A DNA stretch of 64,000 nucleotides from Yanghanlia caeni (GCA_030733815.1 JAUZQE010000006.1:60123-124122); one strand, 5' to 3'. Shown: positions 38,725 to 49,243, counted from the first letter of the stretch. Program-made: numbers and translations. The notes: generated by a model from the letters alone, not told the origin.

Positions 38725-40254
38725 ATGGCAAATACCCCCCTGCATACCCAGTTTTCCAGCATCCAGGCGCTGCGCGAAGCGCTGCAGGCCGGCCAGCTCA
38801 GCGCGACCGAGCTCGCGCACAGCGCCCTCGAGGCCATCGAGGCCCGCAAAGACCTCAACGCCTTCCTGCACGTCGATGCCGACCTCACCCTCGAGCAGGC
38901 CCGCAACGCCGATGCCGCCATCAAGGCCGGCAAGCCTGCGGCGCTCACCGGCGTGCCCATCGCGCACAAAGACGTGCTGGTCACCAAGGGCTGGCGCAGC
39001 ACGGCGGCCAGCCGCATGCTGGCCAACTACGTCAGCCCCTTCGACGCCACGGTGGTCAGCCGTCTGGCCGACGCAGGCGCCGTATCGCTCGGCAAACTCA
39101 ACTGCGACGAGTTCGCGATGGGCTCCGGCAACCAAACCTCGGCCTTTGGCCCCGTGCGCAACCCGTGGGACCCCAACGCGGTGCCCGGCGGCTCCTCGGG
39201 TGGTTCGGCCGCCGCCGTGGCCGCCGGCCTCGTCATGGCGGCCACCGGTACCGACACGGGCGGTTCGATCCGTCAGCCGGCGGCGCTGTGCGGCATCTCC
39301 GGCATCAAACCCACCTATGGCACCGTCTCGCGTCTGGGCCTCATCGCCTATGCCTCCAGCCTCGATCAGGCCGGCCCCATCGCCCGGCACGCACGCGACC
39401 TGCTCGAGCTGCTCGAGCCCATGGCCGGCTTCGATCCCCTCGATTCCACCAGCCTCGAATTCTGCGACGGCGCCCCCAATGGGCCGGGGCGCATCCGCAG
39501 CCGCTTCGACGCCGCCATCGCGCGCCAGCAGAAGAACGGCAGCCGCCCGCTCGAAGGCCTGCGCATCGGGGTGCCGCGCGAGTTCGTGGGCGAAGGCCTT
39601 TCGCCCGACGTCGCGCAGGCAGTCGAGAACGCGCTCAAAACTTTCGAAAGCCTGGGCGCCGTGCGTGTGGAAATCAGCCTGCCGCGCACCGAGCTTTCCA
39701 TTCCGGCCTATTACGTGATTGCCCCGGCCGAAGCATCGTCGAACCTTTCGCGTTACGACGGCGTGCGCTATGGCCACCGCGCCGAATCGTACAAGGAACT
39801 GGACGACATGATCAGCCGCACGCGCTTCGAAGGCTTCGGCCCCGAAGTGCGCCGCCGCGTGCTGATCGGCACCTACGTGCTGTGTCACGGCTATTACGAC
39901 GCTTACTACCTGCAGGCCCAGCGGGTGCGCCGCATGATCGCCAACGACTTCCAGCAGGCGTTCGCGCAGCACTGCGACGTGATCATGGGCCCGGTCGCCC
40001 CCACGGTGGCCAAGGCCATTGGCGACAATCGCGAAGACCCGATCGCCGACTGGCTGGCCGACATCTACACGCTGGGGGTAAACCTGGCCGGCCTGCCCGC
40101 CATGTCGGTGCCCTGCGGCTTCGGCACCGAACGGCCGCTGCCGGTGGGGCTGCAGATCATCGGCAACTATTTCGCCGAAGGCGAGCTGCTCGCCGTAGCC
40201 GACTGCTTCCAGCAGGCAACCGACTGGCATCAACGCACTCCAGGAAACCAATAA
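38725..40254 (+). CDS. gatA: Asp-tRNA(Asn)/Glu-tRNA(Gln) amidotransferase subunit A
   Basis: GatA releases ammonia from glutamine for transamidation of mischarged tRNA. At 509 residues from the ATG at 38725 ([20 protein letters not shown]) it is a normal length; a GTG at 38716 overlapping the gatC stop would add MNG. The amidase-signature triad is visible: Lys in [14 protein letters not shown], cis-Ser in [15 protein letters not shown], and nucleophile Ser in [15 protein letters not shown]. The stop overlaps the gatB ATG by one base. Confidence 0.96.
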   Translation: MANTPLHTQFSSIQALREALQAGQLSATELAHSALEAIEARKDLNAFLHVDADLTLEQARNADAAIKAGKPAALTGVPIAHKDVLVTKGWRSTAASRMLANYVSPFDATVVSRLADAGAVSLGKLNCDEFAMGSGNQTSAFGPVRNPWDPNAVPGGSSGGSAAAVAAGLVMAATGTDTGGSIRQPAALCGISGIKPTYGTVSRLGLIAYASSLDQAGPIARHARDLLELLEPMAGFDPLDSTSLEFCDGAPNGPGRIRSRFDAAIARQQKNGSRPLEGLRIGVPREFVGEGLSPDVAQAVENALKTFESLGAVRVEISLPRTELSIPAYYVIAPAEASSNLSRYDGVRYGHRAESYKELDDMISRTRFEGFGPEVRRRVLIGTYVLCHGYYDAYYLQAQRVRRMIANDFQQAFAQHCDVIMGPVAPTVAKAIGDNREDPIADWLADIYTLGVNLAGLPAMSVPCGFGTERPLPVGLQIIGNYFAEGELLAVADCFQQATDWHQRTPGNQ

Positions 40255-41708
40255 TGAATTGGGAAATCGTCATCGGCCTGGAAACGCACGTCCAGCTTTC
40301 CACCGATTCCAAAATCTTCTCGACCAGCAGCACGCGCTTTGGTGCGGCGCCCAATACGCAGGCCTGCGAAATGGACATGGCCCTGCCGGGCAGCCTGCCG
40401 GTCATGAACCGCGGCGCCGTCGAACGCGCCATTCTGTTCGGCCTGGCGGTGGGCGCACACATCGCGCCACGCTCGCAGTTCGAACGCAAGAACTACTTCT
40501 ACCCCGATCTGCCCAAGAACTACCAGATCAGCCAGCTCGAGATCCCGGTGGTCAAGGGCGGTTCGCTGCGCTTTTTCGTGGGCGATCAGGAAAAAACCGT
40601 CAACCTTACGCGCGCCCACCTCGAAGAAGACGCCGGCAAGTCGCTGCACGAAAACTTCACGGGGCCGCACGGCGAATCCTCCACCGGCATCGACCTGAAC
40701 CGTGCCGGCACACCGCTGCTTGAAATCGTCACCGAGCCCGAGATGCGCTCGGCGGCCGAAGCCGTGGCGTATGCGCGCGCCCTGCACGCCCTGGTGGTGT
40801 GGCTGGGCGTGTGCGACGGCAACATGCAGGAAGGTTCATTCCGGGTCGACGCCAACGTTTCGGTGCGCCCCATGGGTCAGCAAGAATTCGGTACACGCTG
40901 CGAGATCAAGAACGTCAACTCGTTCCGCTTCCTCGAGCGCGCCATTCTTTACGAAGCCCAGCGCCAGATCGAACTCATTGAAGACGGTGGCAAGGTCGTG
41001 CAGGAAACACGCCTGTACGACGCCGAGCGCGACGAGACGCGCAGCATGCGCACCAAGGAAGACGCGCACGACTACCGCTACTTCCCCGACCCCGACCTGC
41101 CGCCTCTGGTCATTCAGCCCGAATGGATCGAGCGTGTACGGGCCGGCATGCCCGAACTGCCTTCACAGCGGCGCAACCGCTTTGAGACCGAACTGGGTCT
41201 TACCGCATACGACGCCGCGCAGCTCACCATGGAGCGGGCCACATCCGACTACTTCGAGCAGGTGGCGGCCGCCCTGCCCCAGGGGCAGGCCAAGCTGGGG
41301 GCAAACTGGGTGCTGGGTGAACTGGCTGCGGCACTGAACCGCGAAGAAAAGGCCATCACCCAAAGTCCGGTGTCGCCCGAACAGCTTGCCGCGCTGATCC
41401 GGCGCATCATCGACGGCACGATCTCCAACAAGATCGCGCGTGAAGTGTTCGCCGCCATGTGGGAAGGCGAACACGGCGCCGATGCCGACGCCATCATCGA
41501 GGCGCGCGGCCTCAAGCAGATCAGCGACACGGGCGCCATCAGTGCCATGATCGACGAAGTGATCGCCGCCAACCCGGCCATCGTCGAGGAATATCGGGCC
41601 GGCAAGCAGAAAGCCTTCAACTCGCTCGTCGGCCAGGTCATGAAGGCCGCCAGGGGCAAAGCCAACCCGCAGCAGGTCAACCAGCTGCTGAAAGAAAAGC
41701 TGGGTTAA
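40254..41708 (+). CDS. gatB: Asp-tRNA(Asn)/Glu-tRNA(Gln) amidotransferase subunit B
   Basis: GatB phosphorylates the Glu or Asp on mischarged tRNA and receives ammonia from GatA. The true start is the ATG at 40254, overlapping the gatA stop (TAATG), giving 484 residues: [23 protein letters not shown]. The frame is open for about 1.5 kb upstream, but that part is an out-of-frame shadow of gat[22 protein letters not shown] and [13 protein letters not shown] are GatB signatures. The C-terminal YqeY-like domain binds tRNA. A bidirectional terminator follows. Confidence 0.96.
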   Translation: MNWEIVIGLETHVQLSTDSKIFSTSSTRFGAAPNTQACEMDMALPGSLPVMNRGAVERAILFGLAVGAHIAPRSQFERKNYFYPDLPKNYQISQLEIPVVKGGSLRFFVGDQEKTVNLTRAHLEEDAGKSLHENFTGPHGESSTGIDLNRAGTPLLEIVTEPEMRSAAEAVAYARALHALVVWLGVCDGNMQEGSFRVDANVSVRPMGQQEFGTRCEIKNVNSFRFLERAILYEAQRQIELIEDGGKVVQETRLYDAERDETRSMRTKEDAHDYRYFPDPDLPPLVIQPEWIERVRAGMPELPSQRRNRFETELGLTAYDAAQLTMERATSDYFEQVAAALPQGQAKLGANWVLGELAAALNREEKAITQSPVSPEQLAALIRRIIDGTISNKIAREVFAAMWEGEHGADADAIIEARGLKQISDTGAISAMIDEVIAANPAIVEEYRAGKQKAFNSLVGQVMKAARGKANPQQVNQLLKEKLG

Positions 41709-41715
41709 ACCAAAC

Positions 41716-41746
41716 ACACCGCCGGGCGCACCCGGCGGTGTCAATT
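41716..41746. terminator. Bidirectional terminator between gatB and pyrE
   Basis: ACACCGCCGGG (41716-41726) pairs perfectly with CCCGGCGGTGT (41731-41741) around a CGCA loop, 11 bp of stem. CAATTTC follows on the plus strand and TTGGTTTAACC on the minus strand. It sits between two convergent genes and can serve both. Confidence 0.8.
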
Positions 41747-41747
41747 T

Positions 41748-42419
41748 CTATACCCCGTAGCGCTCGCGGTAAGCCTGCACGGCGGGGCGATGCGCGGCCA
41801 GCCCGGCGTCGCCCTCCAGCACCGCCATGATATCGGCGAGCGACGCGATGCTGACGACGGGAATGCCGTAGGTCGCCTGAACCTCCTGCACGGCCGAATG
41901 CGCCGACAGGGCATCGTCGGCACCGGCGCGCTCCATGCGGTCGAGCGCGATCAGCACGGCCGCCGGCTCCGCGCCCGCTTCCCGAATCAACTGCACCGAC
42001 TCACGCACCGACGTACCTGCCGTGATTACGTCGTCGATGATCACCACCCTGCCCTGCAGCGGCGCGCCGACCAGAACGCCCCCCTCGCCGTGATCCTTGG
42101 CTTCCTTGCGATTGAAGGCGAACGGCACGTCGCGCCCGGCCATGCCGGGGTGACGCGCAAGCGCAATGGCCGCGGCCGTCGACAGCGGGATGCCCTTGTA
42201 GGCCGGCCCGAACAGCATGTCGAACGCCAGCCCCGAATCCACGAGCGCCTGCGCGTAGAATTCCGCCAGCCGCCCCACCGAGGCGCCGGTATTGAACAGC
42301 CCGGCGTTGAAGAAATAAGGGCTCAGCCGGCCCGACTTGACCCGGAACTCGCCGAAACGAAGAACGCCCTGTTCGAGCGCAAAGCGCACGAAGTCGCTGC
42401 GGTTGCTTGCCGTTGACAT
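41748..42419 (-). CDS. pyrE: Orotate phosphoribosyltransferase
   Basis: PyrE joins orotate to PRPP, giving OMP in pyrimidine synthesis. I start at the ATG at 42419 ([40 protein letters not shown]), giving 223 residues; the extra 26 residues upstream are not conserved. The PRPP loop is [17 protein letters not shown], and GPAYKGIPL and [15 protein letters not shown] are the other substrate-binding segments. It is convergent with gatB and divergent from the exonuclease gene. Confidence 0.97.
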   Translation of the reverse strand: MSTASNRSDFVRFALEQGVLRFGEFRVKSGRLSPYFFNAGLFNTGASVGRLAEFYAQALVDSGLAFDMLFGPAYKGIPLSTAAAIALARHPGMAGRDVPFAFNRKEAKDHGEGGVLVGAPLQGRVVIIDDVITAGTSVRESVQLIREAGAEPAAVLIALDRMERAGADDALSAHSAVQEVQATYGIPVVSIASLADIMAVLEGDAGLAAHRPAVQAYRERYGV

Positions 42420-42557
42420 GGTGATCTGCCTGATACGCGAAAAACCGTAATTATCGGTCAAAACACGGCGCGTACGCCGCACGGGCGGCGCGTGCATTGG
42501 CCGGGGCTGCGGCCCATGCGTTAAAGTTCAACGGTCAATCATCACGTATCCGATTTC

Positions 42558-43337
42558 ATGCGCATCATTACTGCCAATCTGAATGGCATCCGCTCTGCGG
42601 TCAACAAAGGTTTTCTCGACTGGATTCCCCACCAGAACGCCGACTTCATCTGCCTGCAGGAACTCAAGGCACAGGCCGCCAACATGACGCAGGTCATGCA
42701 GGCACCCCACGGCTATCACGGTTACTTCCATTACGCCGAAAAGAAGGGCTACAGCGGGGTGGGCGTGTATGTCCGGCGCCAGCCCGACCAGGTCATCGAA
42801 GGCCTGGGCGTACCCGAAATCGATGCCGAGGGCCGCTACATTGAACTCGTGTACGACGGCCTGTCGATCATTTCGGTGTACCTGCCTTCGGGCTCCAGCG
42901 GCGATCACCGCCAGGCGGCAAAGTATGTGTTCATGGAACGCTTCTTCACGCACCTGGATCAACTGGCGCGCTGCGGCCGTGAAGTGGTCATCTGCGGCGA
43001 CTGGAACATCGCTCATCAGGAGATCGACCTCAAGAACTGGAAGGGCAACATGAAAAATAGCGGCTTCCTGCCCGAGGAACGCAGCTGGCTGACGCGAGTG
43101 TTCGACGAACTCGGCTGGGTGGACGTGTATCGCAGGCTGTACCCCGAGGCCACCGGCGAGGGCTACACCTGGTGGAGCAACCGCGGGCAGGCATGGGCCA
43201 AGAACGTGGGCTGGCGCATCGATTACCAGATCGCCACGCCAAAGATTGCGGCCACGGCTACCGAGGCCAGCATTTACAAAGCCGAACGCTTCAGTGATCA
43301 TGCACCGCTTACCATCGACTACAGCCACACGTTCTGA
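42558..43337 (+). CDS. xth: Exodeoxyribonuclease III (AP endonuclease)
   Basis: This enzyme cleaves abasic sites and degrades 3' ends in base-excision repair. The 259-residue protein has the EEP fold. MRIITANLNGIRSAVNKGF includes the first metal-site Asn, FICLQELKAQ the Glu, GDWNIAHQEIDLKNWKGN the Asp and Asn, and the C-terminal FSDHAPLTIDY the Asp-His pair. The pyrE-xth divergent arrangement recurs in Burkholderiales. A VOC gene begins 15 bases downstream on the same strand. Confidence 0.96.
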   Translation: MRIITANLNGIRSAVNKGFLDWIPHQNADFICLQELKAQAANMTQVMQAPHGYHGYFHYAEKKGYSGVGVYVRRQPDQVIEGLGVPEIDAEGRYIELVYDGLSIISVYLPSGSSGDHRQAAKYVFMERFFTHLDQLARCGREVVICGDWNIAHQEIDLKNWKGNMKNSGFLPEERSWLTRVFDELGWVDVYRRLYPEATGEGYTWWSNRGQAWAKNVGWRIDYQIATPKIAATATEASIYKAERFSDHAPLTIDYSHTF

Positions 43338-43352
43338 ATACGAACCCGACCG

Positions 43353-43808
43353 ATGAAACCATACGTCTCCATCATCACCCTGGCCGTGGGCAATCTCGAG
43401 AAATCGGTCCGCTTCTACCGCGACGGGCTGGGGTGGAAGACCCGCGGCATCGTGGGCGCCGACCTGGAATATGGCGCCGCCGCCTTCTTCGAGCTGCAGC
43501 CGGGGCTCAGCCTGGCGCTATGGCCGCGTGAAAGCCTGGCGCACGAGGCCGGGGTCGAGCAGCAGCCTCCGGCCATGACGGAATTCATGCTGAGCCACTG
43601 CGTGGGCGAGCGCGGCGAAGTCGAACAAGTGCTGAGTACCGCCGAGCAGGCGGGCGGCCAGATTGTGCGACCGGCTCACGAAACGCTGCTGGGCGGCTAT
43701 TCGGGCATGTTCAAAGACCCCGACGGACACCTGTGGGAAGTGGCGTGGAGTCCGCCTCAGCCGGCGGCGAGCGAACCGGCTACGTCCGATCCGAATCCAG
43801 CGCCCTGA
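43353..43808 (+). CDS. VOC (glyoxalase/bleomycin-resistance fold) family protein
   Basis: This 151-residue protein has the paired beta-alpha-beta-beta-beta VOC fold. The first repeat begins VSIITLAVGNLEKSVRFYRDGLGWKTRG, and the last conserved element is GGYSGMFKDPDGHLWEVAW, with the Glu that usually binds metal. Substrate cannot be predicted; the family includes lyases, dioxygenases and antibiotic-binding proteins. The C-terminus is Pro/Ala/Ser-rich. Its 3' end overlaps the convergent AmpG-type gene by 29 bases. Confidence 0.85.
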   Translation: MKPYVSIITLAVGNLEKSVRFYRDGLGWKTRGIVGADLEYGAAAFFELQPGLSLALWPRESLAHEAGVEQQPPAMTEFMLSHCVGERGEVEQVLSTAEQAGGQIVRPAHETLLGGYSGMFKDPDGHLWEVAWSPPQPAASEPATSDPNPAP

Positions 43809-44988
43809 TTTCGTGGCGTCGCAGATGCAGCAGCCACAGGCCGGGCAGCGCAATGAACACCGTTACGACGAAAAAGCCCGGCCAGCCCAGCCACTCCACC
43901 AGCGGCGGTGTCAGCGGCCCGGCCAGATAGGTGCGCCCCACGGCTGAAAGCGCCGACAGCAGCGCAAACTGGGTGGCCGAGAATTCCTGCTTGCACAAGG
44001 CCATCAGCAGGGCCACGAAGGCGGCCGTGCCGAGACCGCCGCACAGGTTTTCCAATACCACCACTGCCGCCATCGAATACAGATGCGGAGGCGTCACGGC
44101 CAGCAGCCAGTAGCCGAAGTTCGACACCGCCTGCAGCAGCCCGAACATCATCAGCGACCGGTACAGCCCCATGCGTGCCATGAGCGTGCCGCCCGCCAGC
44201 GCACCGAATATGGTGGCCGCCAGCCCGAAGACCTTGTTCACCGCCCCCACTTCCGTACCGGTGAATCCTGCCCCGCGCAGCAGAAAGGTGGTCGACAGGG
44301 CGCCCGCGAAGGCGTCGCCCAGCTTGTACAGCACGATCAGCAGCAGCAGCGTGAGCGCACCACGCCGGCGGAAGAACTCGCCCAGGGGCTCGACCACGGC
44401 CACGGCAAGTGAACGCGGCGCAGCCGCAACGACCTCGGGTTCGGGTGCCATGAGCGTGGCGAGCGCACACACCGCCATGAAGGCACCCATGAGGAAATAC
44501 GTGTTGTGCCACCCCAGCCACTGATCGGCGAGCACCAGCGCGAGCCCGCCCGAGACGATCATGGCCAGCCGGTAACCCAGCACCTTTATGGCCGCCCCGG
44601 CCGCGCGTTCTTCACTGCGCAGCACGTCGGTGCTGTAGGCATCGAAGGCGATGTCTTGCGTGGCCGACAGGAAGGCCACCAGCACGGCAAGCGCGGCAAG
44701 CGGCAACATGCTGGTGCCCGGCGAATACAGGCCCATTGCCGCAATGCACGCCGCCAGCGCAAGCTGCGTCAGCAGAATCCAGCTGCGGCGCCGCCCGAGA
44801 AACGGAAACGAATAGCGATCGACCAGCGGCGCCCAAAGGAACTTGAGCGTGTAGGCCGACCCGATGAGAGTCAGGAAACCGATACTTTGCAGGGATACGC
44901 CATCGAGCGTCGCCCAGGCCTGCAGGGTGCCCCCGGTAAGCGCGAGCGGCAGGCCGCTTGCAAAACCCAGTACCAGAAGAGGCAACAC
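43780..44988 (-). CDS. ampG: AmpG-type MFS permease (muropeptide transporter family)
   Basis: This is a 12-helix inner-membrane permease that resembles AmpG, the importer of GlcNAc-anhydroMurNAc peptides for murein recycling, consistent with mpl in the same window. LVLGFASGLPLALTGGTLQAWATLDGVSL and FLWAPLVDRYSFPFLGRRRSWIL are family signatures, and STDVLRSEERAAGAAIKVLGYRLAMIVSGGLAL follows. The GTG at 44988 is the only standard start and gives 402 residues, clipping the first helix. The frame continues upstream as AITTASTSKRVYTSPRV, which looks real, and an ATC at 45031-45033 has GGGGG at a normal distance. The true start may be that rare codon. Confidence 0.85.
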   Translation of the reverse strand: MLPLLVLGFASGLPLALTGGTLQAWATLDGVSLQSIGFLTLIGSAYTLKFLWAPLVDRYSFPFLGRRRSWILLTQLALAACIAAMGLYSPGTSMLPLAALAVLVAFLSATQDIAFDAYSTDVLRSEERAAGAAIKVLGYRLAMIVSGGLALVLADQWLGWHNTYFLMGAFMAVCALATLMAPEPEVVAAAPRSLAVAVVEPLGEFFRRRGALTLLLLIVLYKLGDAFAGALSTTFLLRGAGFTGTEVGAVNKVFGLAATIFGALAGGTLMARMGLYRSLMMFGLLQAVSNFGYWLLAVTPPHLYSMAAVVVLENLCGGLGTAAFVALLMALCKQEFSATQFALLSALSAVGRTYLAGPLTPPLVEWLGWPGFFVVTVFIALPGLWLLHLRRHEIRALDSDRT

Positions 44989-45045
44989 CCTGGGGCTGGT
45001 ATAGACGCGTTTCGATGTACTGGCTGTTGTGATGGCGACCCCCGT

Positions 45046-45660
45046 TCAGCGACCCGATTCAAAGCGGTACACGGCCAGCGTGCTGCGCCAGCCAGGCAGG
45101 ATTTTAATCTCGTTGTCGCCCTTGAACGTTGCCATGTCGGTAATGCGCAAACCCAGCGAAGCAGCCAGGTCTTCGAAATCGCGCAGGGTGCACAGATGAA
45201 TGTTGGGTGTGTCGTACCACTGATATGGCATTTCGCCCGTGACCGGCATGCGACCACGCAGAATCGACCAGCCGTGCGGCCAGTAACCGAAGTTGGGGAA
45301 CGATACGATGCCGTACTTCGCAACCCGCGCCATTTCGCGCAGGATACGCTCGGTGTTGTGCATGGACTGCAACGTGCGCGACAGCACCACCGTGTCGAAC
45401 TGATGGTCGTCGAACAGCGCCAGGCCCTCTTCCAGGTTCTGCTGAATGACGCGCACGCCGCGGCGCACGCAGGCGATGACCTGCTGATCGCTGAGTTCCA
45501 CCCCGGCACCCACGCACTGCTTGTTGTTCTGCAGGTGCGCGAGCAAGGTGCCGTCGCCACAGCCCAGGTCGAGCACCCGGCTGCCCGGTTCGATCCAGTC
45601 GGCGATGCGCCGCAGGTCGGCGCGCACGTGCGCAGGCGGCTTGGCGGCAATCTGGTTCAT
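45046..45660 (-). CDS. metW: Methionine biosynthesis protein MetW
   Basis: MetW is a SAM-dependent-methyltransferase-fold protein that works with MetX in methionine synthesis. It activates or completes homoserine acylation. The 204 residues show [20 protein letters not shown] (SAM-binding), then [25 protein letters not shown] and [21 protein letters not shown], characteristic of MetW. The start overlaps the metX stop by 4 bases, the usual metX-metW coupling in beta- and alphaproteobacteria. Confidence 0.95.
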   Translation of the reverse strand: MNQIAAKPPAHVRADLRRIADWIEPGSRVLDLGCGDGTLLAHLQNNKQCVGAGVELSDQQVIACVRRGVRVIQQNLEEGLALFDDHQFDTVVLSRTLQSMHNTERILREMARVAKYGIVSFPNFGYWPHGWSILRGRMPVTGEMPYQWYDTPNIHLCTLRDFEDLAASLGLRITDMATFKGDNEIKILPGWRSTLAVYRFESGR

Positions 45661-46916
45661 GCCAGCACCCCTGTCGTGCGCTTGCGCTGCGGCAGGCCAA
45701 GACTGGCGGCCACCCGGTCGAAATAGCCCTGCACCACTGCGTGGTAGCGCAAGTCGTCGAGCAGGAAGGCGTCGTGCCCGTGCGGCGCGTCGATCTCGGC
45801 GTACGTGACGGGTGTCTTGTTCTTGAGCAGTGCCCGCACGATCTCGCGCGAGCGCTCAGGCGAAAAGCGCCAGTCGGTCGTGAAGGAAACCAGCAGGAAA
45901 TCCGCCTGCGCGGGCTGTAAGGCCCGTGCGAGGTCGCCGCCGTAATTGCGCGAAGGGTCGAAGTAATCGAGCGCACGCGTGATCAGCAGATACGTATTCG
46001 CGTCGAAGTACTTCGAGAATTTTTCGCCCTGGTAGCGCAGATACGATTCCACCTCGAACTCGACGTCGTAGCCATAGCGGAACTCGCCATTGGTATCGGC
46101 CGCGCGCTGCTGCCGCCCGAAGCGTTCCGCCATGACCTCGTCGGAAAGGTAGGTGATGTGGCCGATCATGCGCGCCACGGCCAAGCCGTGGGCGGGCACG
46201 ACGCCGTGTTCGTAGTAGTCGCCGCCGTGGAAGTCGGGGTCACTGATGATCGCGCGGCGCGCGACTTCGTTGAAGCCGATGTTCTGGGCCGACAGCCGCG
46301 GCGTGCTGGCGATGACCACACAGTGGCGCACCCGTTCCGGGCAGGTGATCGACCAGCTCAGGGCCTGCATGCCACCCAGCGAACCGCCCATTACGGCTGC
46401 AAAGCAATCGATGCCGAAGTAATCGGCCACACGCGCCTGGGCGCGCACCCAGTCTTCCACGGTGAGCACCGGAAAGGCCGCCCCCCAGGGCTTGCCCGTG
46501 GCCGGATTGATGCTTGCCGGGCCCGTGGAGCCGAAGCACGATCCGATGTTGTTGATGCCAATGACGAAGAACCGGTCGGTATCGACCGCCTTGCCCGGGC
46601 CCACCATGTTGTCCCACCACCCCACGTCGCGGGGGTTGTCAGCGGCCATGCCGGCCACGTGATGCGACGCGTTCAACGCGTGGCATATCAGCACCGCATT
46701 GTTGCGCTCGGCGTTCAGTTCGCCATAGGTTTCCACCGCCAGCTCGTACTGTGGCAGCACCTGGCCGCTGGTGAGCTGGAGCGGCTCGTCGAAACGAATG
46801 AGTTCAGGCGCGACGTAACCGACGCTGCCCGGTGGAACCGGTGTGCCGGAAGCAGAGGCAGAAGGAAATTTGGACGGTGCCGACGTTTCGGCAAGATGCG
46901 GGGAATCGATGGTCAT
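45657..46916 (-). CDS. metX: Homoserine O-acyltransferase
   Basis: MetX acylates homoserine (acetyl-CoA or succinyl-CoA, not decidable here) in the first dedicated methionine step. The 419-residue alpha/beta-hydrolase-fold protein has [23 protein letters not shown] and the nucleophile elbow [14 protein letters not shown]. The C-terminal [11 protein letters not shown] carries the catalytic His, and SPERSREI is nearby. The first ~35 residues are low-complexity Ser/Pro. GAGG precedes the ATG at 46916. It is cotranscribed with metW. Confidence 0.95.
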   Translation of the reverse strand: MTIDSPHLAETSAPSKFPSASASGTPVPPGSVGYVAPELIRFDEPLQLTSGQVLPQYELAVETYGELNAERNNAVLICHALNASHHVAGMAADNPRDVGWWDNMVGPGKAVDTDRFFVIGINNIGSCFGSTGPASINPATGKPWGAAFPVLTVEDWVRAQARVADYFGIDCFAAVMGGSLGGMQALSWSITCPERVRHCVVIASTPRLSAQNIGFNEVARRAIISDPDFHGGDYYEHGVVPAHGLAVARMIGHITYLSDEVMAERFGRQQRAADTNGEFRYGYDVEFEVESYLRYQGEKFSKYFDANTYLLITRALDYFDPSRNYGGDLARALQPAQADFLLVSFTTDWRFSPERSREIVRALLKNKTPVTYAEIDAPHGHDAFLLDDLRYHAVVQGYFDRVAASLGLPQRKRTTGVLA

Positions 46917-47117
46917 TCAGGACCTCTTTAGCGGTATTTATGAGGCGCCCGCAAGCGGATCGAGCAAATCGGCGCCAGTAGGAAGGACGATTGCGAAGGA
47001 TTGTATCACCTGGCCGCAGCAGACATCGGGATAACCCCCGCAGCCATTTTGTGGCATTTGGATACAATTTGGACGGACTGATGTATTTGGCAGTTGCACC
47101 CGACAAGAGGAATCTTC

Positions 47118-47399
47118 ATGAAACCCCTCACCGAACGCGAACTCACCTGCCTGCAGTGGGTGGCCATTGGCAAAACAAGTTGGGAAACCGGCCGCATTCT
47201 CGGCCTGGCCGAACGCACCATCAACTTCCATATCCAGAATGCCTGTCGCAAACTTGGCGTACACGGGCGTCAGGCCGCCATTACCATGGCGCTGCAAACG
47301 GGGCAGCTCGGGCTGGCCGACAACCCGCACGCACCCGCCCCCATCGTCATTCCCAAGAAGGCAGCGCGCCAGCAGGCCGAAGCCGAACAGTCGGCATAG
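47118..47399 (+). CDS. Stand-alone LuxR-type helix-turn-helix protein
   Basis: This 93-residue protein consists almost only of a LuxR/GerE DNA-binding domain: LTERELTCLQWVAIGKTSWETGRILGLAERTINFHIQNACRKLGVHGRQAAITMAL. No autoinducer or receiver domain precedes it. The tail is Ala/Pro/Lys-rich. The ATG at 47118 has AAGAGGAA upstream, and TACAAT at 47063-47068 could be a -10 element. It resembles the C-terminal half of quorum-sensing LuxR proteins. It is divergent from metX and 71 bases upstream of gshA. Function unknown. Confidence 0.88.
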   Translation: MKPLTERELTCLQWVAIGKTSWETGRILGLAERTINFHIQNACRKLGVHGRQAAITMALQTGQLGLADNPHAPAPIVIPKKAARQQAEAEQSA

Positions 47400-47470
47400 G
47401 GCTTTTTAACCGCTCGCGGTGGTGGCTCAGGTAAAATCGCCGCTATTTAGATTCTTACCTGAAGTCGCGC

Positions 47471-49033
47471 ATGAGCTCACCCCCAAATCGCCTCGCCCGG
47501 GCCCAGCACGAGTCCGGCCTTCTGAACGCGTTGCAGCGAGGCATCGAGAAGGAAGGCTTGCGCGTCGACTTGCAAGGCAGGCTGGCGCGCACCCCTCATC
47601 CGCCGGCACTCGGCTCTGCGCTTACCAACCCGCGCATCACCACCGACTACTCCGAAGCCCTGCTCGAGCTCATCACCGGCACGCATCCTAGCGTCGAATC
47701 GCTGCTGCAGGAGCTCGAAGAGACCCACCGCTTCGTTGCCCGCAATCTCGATGGCGAACTGATCTGGAACCAGTCGATGCCGGCCGAGCTGCCGCCGGAA
47801 GAAGAGATTCCCATTGGCTGGTACGGCACGTCGAACTCCGGCATGCTCAAGCACGTGTACCGGCGTGGCCTGGCGTACCGCTACGGCAAGAACATGCAAT
47901 GCATCGCAGGTCTGCATTACAACTTTTCGGTGCCCGACCCGATCTGGGACCACATCGGCATCGAAGGCATTTCGCTCGAGCATCAGCGCACCAAGGGGTA
48001 CCTCGCGCTCATCCGCAACTTTACGCGCTACAGCTGGTTGCTGATGTACCTGTTCGGTGCGTCGCCGGCTGTGTCGCGGGCTTTCCTGGGCGATCGTCCG
48101 CATTCGCTGCACGACTTTGATGCCGAAACACTCTATCTTCCCTGGGCCACGAGCCTGCGCATGAGTGATCTGGGCTATCAGAACAAGGCACAATCCGACC
48201 TCGAACTCTGCTACAACGACCTCGAAACCTTCCTGCAGCGCATGTACACGGCGGTCACCACCCCGTGGCCGGCCTACGAACGAATCGGCACCCATCGCAA
48301 CGGCGAATGGATCCAGCTGAACACCAACATCCTGCAGATCGAGAACGAGTACTACTCGGCGATCCGCCCCAAGCGCAGCACCAACCGCGGCGAACGGCCC
48401 GCCACCGCTCTGGCCGAACGCGGTGTCGAATACATCGAAGTGCGCTGCCTCGATATCGACCCGTGGTCACCCGTGGGCATCCGCGCGGAATCCTGCCGGT
48501 TCATCGACGCCTTCCTGCTGTACTGTGCGGCCGAACCCAGCCCGTTCTTCCCCGCCAACGGCGATTGCCCCATCAGCAAGAACAACTTCGCCACGGTGGT
48601 GCGCGAGGGGCGCAAGCCCGGGTTGCTGCTGCGTCGTGGCGAGAACGAGATCTCGCTGCGCGACTGGGGCGAGGAAATCATCGAGTGCATTCGCCCTTAT
48701 GCCGAACTGCTCGATCAGGCCGCGGGTCACCAGCGCCATGTCGCCGCGCTCGAACTGCAACTCAAGAAAATCCGCAACACCGAACTGACACCCTCTGCGC
48801 GGGTGCTTCATGCCATGCGCGAGCGTCAGGCCACCCTGCACAACTTCACGCTGCAGCTCAGCCGCGAGCACCATGAAACGCTGGTGCAAGGCCCGCTCGA
48901 ACCGGAACTCGAGCAGCGCTACAAAGACGAAGCCGCTGCATCGATCCGCGAACAGCACGAAATCGAAGCCGCCGATACCGAGCCGTTCGACGAGTACGTG
49001 GCGCGGTTCCATGCTGCATTGCGGGCGCCCTGA
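47471..49033 (+). CDS. gshA: Glutamate-cysteine ligase
   Basis: GshA makes gamma-glutamylcysteine, the first step of glutathione synthesis. The 520-residue protein is of the proteobacterial type 1 class: GIEKEGLRVDLQGRLARTPHPPALGSALTNPRITTDYSEALLELIT near the N-terminus, then GTSNSGMLKHVYRRGLAYRYGKNMQCIAGLHYNFS. The C-terminal half has QIENEYYSAIRPKR and YIEVRCLDIDPWSPVGI. TAAAAT at 47432-47437 may be its -10 box. Inverted TCAGGTAA/TTACCTGA arms flank the leader. Confidence 0.96.
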   Translation: MSSPPNRLARAQHESGLLNALQRGIEKEGLRVDLQGRLARTPHPPALGSALTNPRITTDYSEALLELITGTHPSVESLLQELEETHRFVARNLDGELIWNQSMPAELPPEEEIPIGWYGTSNSGMLKHVYRRGLAYRYGKNMQCIAGLHYNFSVPDPIWDHIGIEGISLEHQRTKGYLALIRNFTRYSWLLMYLFGASPAVSRAFLGDRPHSLHDFDAETLYLPWATSLRMSDLGYQNKAQSDLELCYNDLETFLQRMYTAVTTPWPAYERIGTHRNGEWIQLNTNILQIENEYYSAIRPKRSTNRGERPATALAERGVEYIEVRCLDIDPWSPVGIRAESCRFIDAFLLYCAAEPSPFFPANGDCPISKNNFATVVREGRKPGLLLRRGENEISLRDWGEEIIECIRPYAELLDQAAGHQRHVAALELQLKKIRNTELTPSARVLHAMRERQATLHNFTLQLSREHHETLVQGPLEPELEQRYKDEAAASIREQHEIEAADTEPFDEYVARFHAALRAP

Positions 49034-49243
49034 AGGGTCGTGCGAAGGCTGCGGGGGCATTGCAACCGCCACGAAGAGCGGTAGACTAATGGCCGGCGCA
49101 GTCGTATAGGCTTAAAGTATGTAACAACGCCCCGTAACACGCACAAAACGCACGCAAAAAACGCACGCCCAAGGCGCGCAGAGAACGCACGAACAAAACA
49201 CAGGGGCACAGAAGAACCGGGCCGTGAAAACGGCTTAAGAATG

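Noticed and set aside
38697..40253. Very long upstream extension of the gatB frame (1003 codons in total)
   Set aside because: The first half is an Arg-rich out-of-frame shadow of gatA. Real GatB begins at the ATG at 40254.
46917..47117. Quorum-sensing lux box near the small LuxR-type gene
   Set aside because: No 20-bp lux-box dyad was found in the metX-luxR intergenic region.
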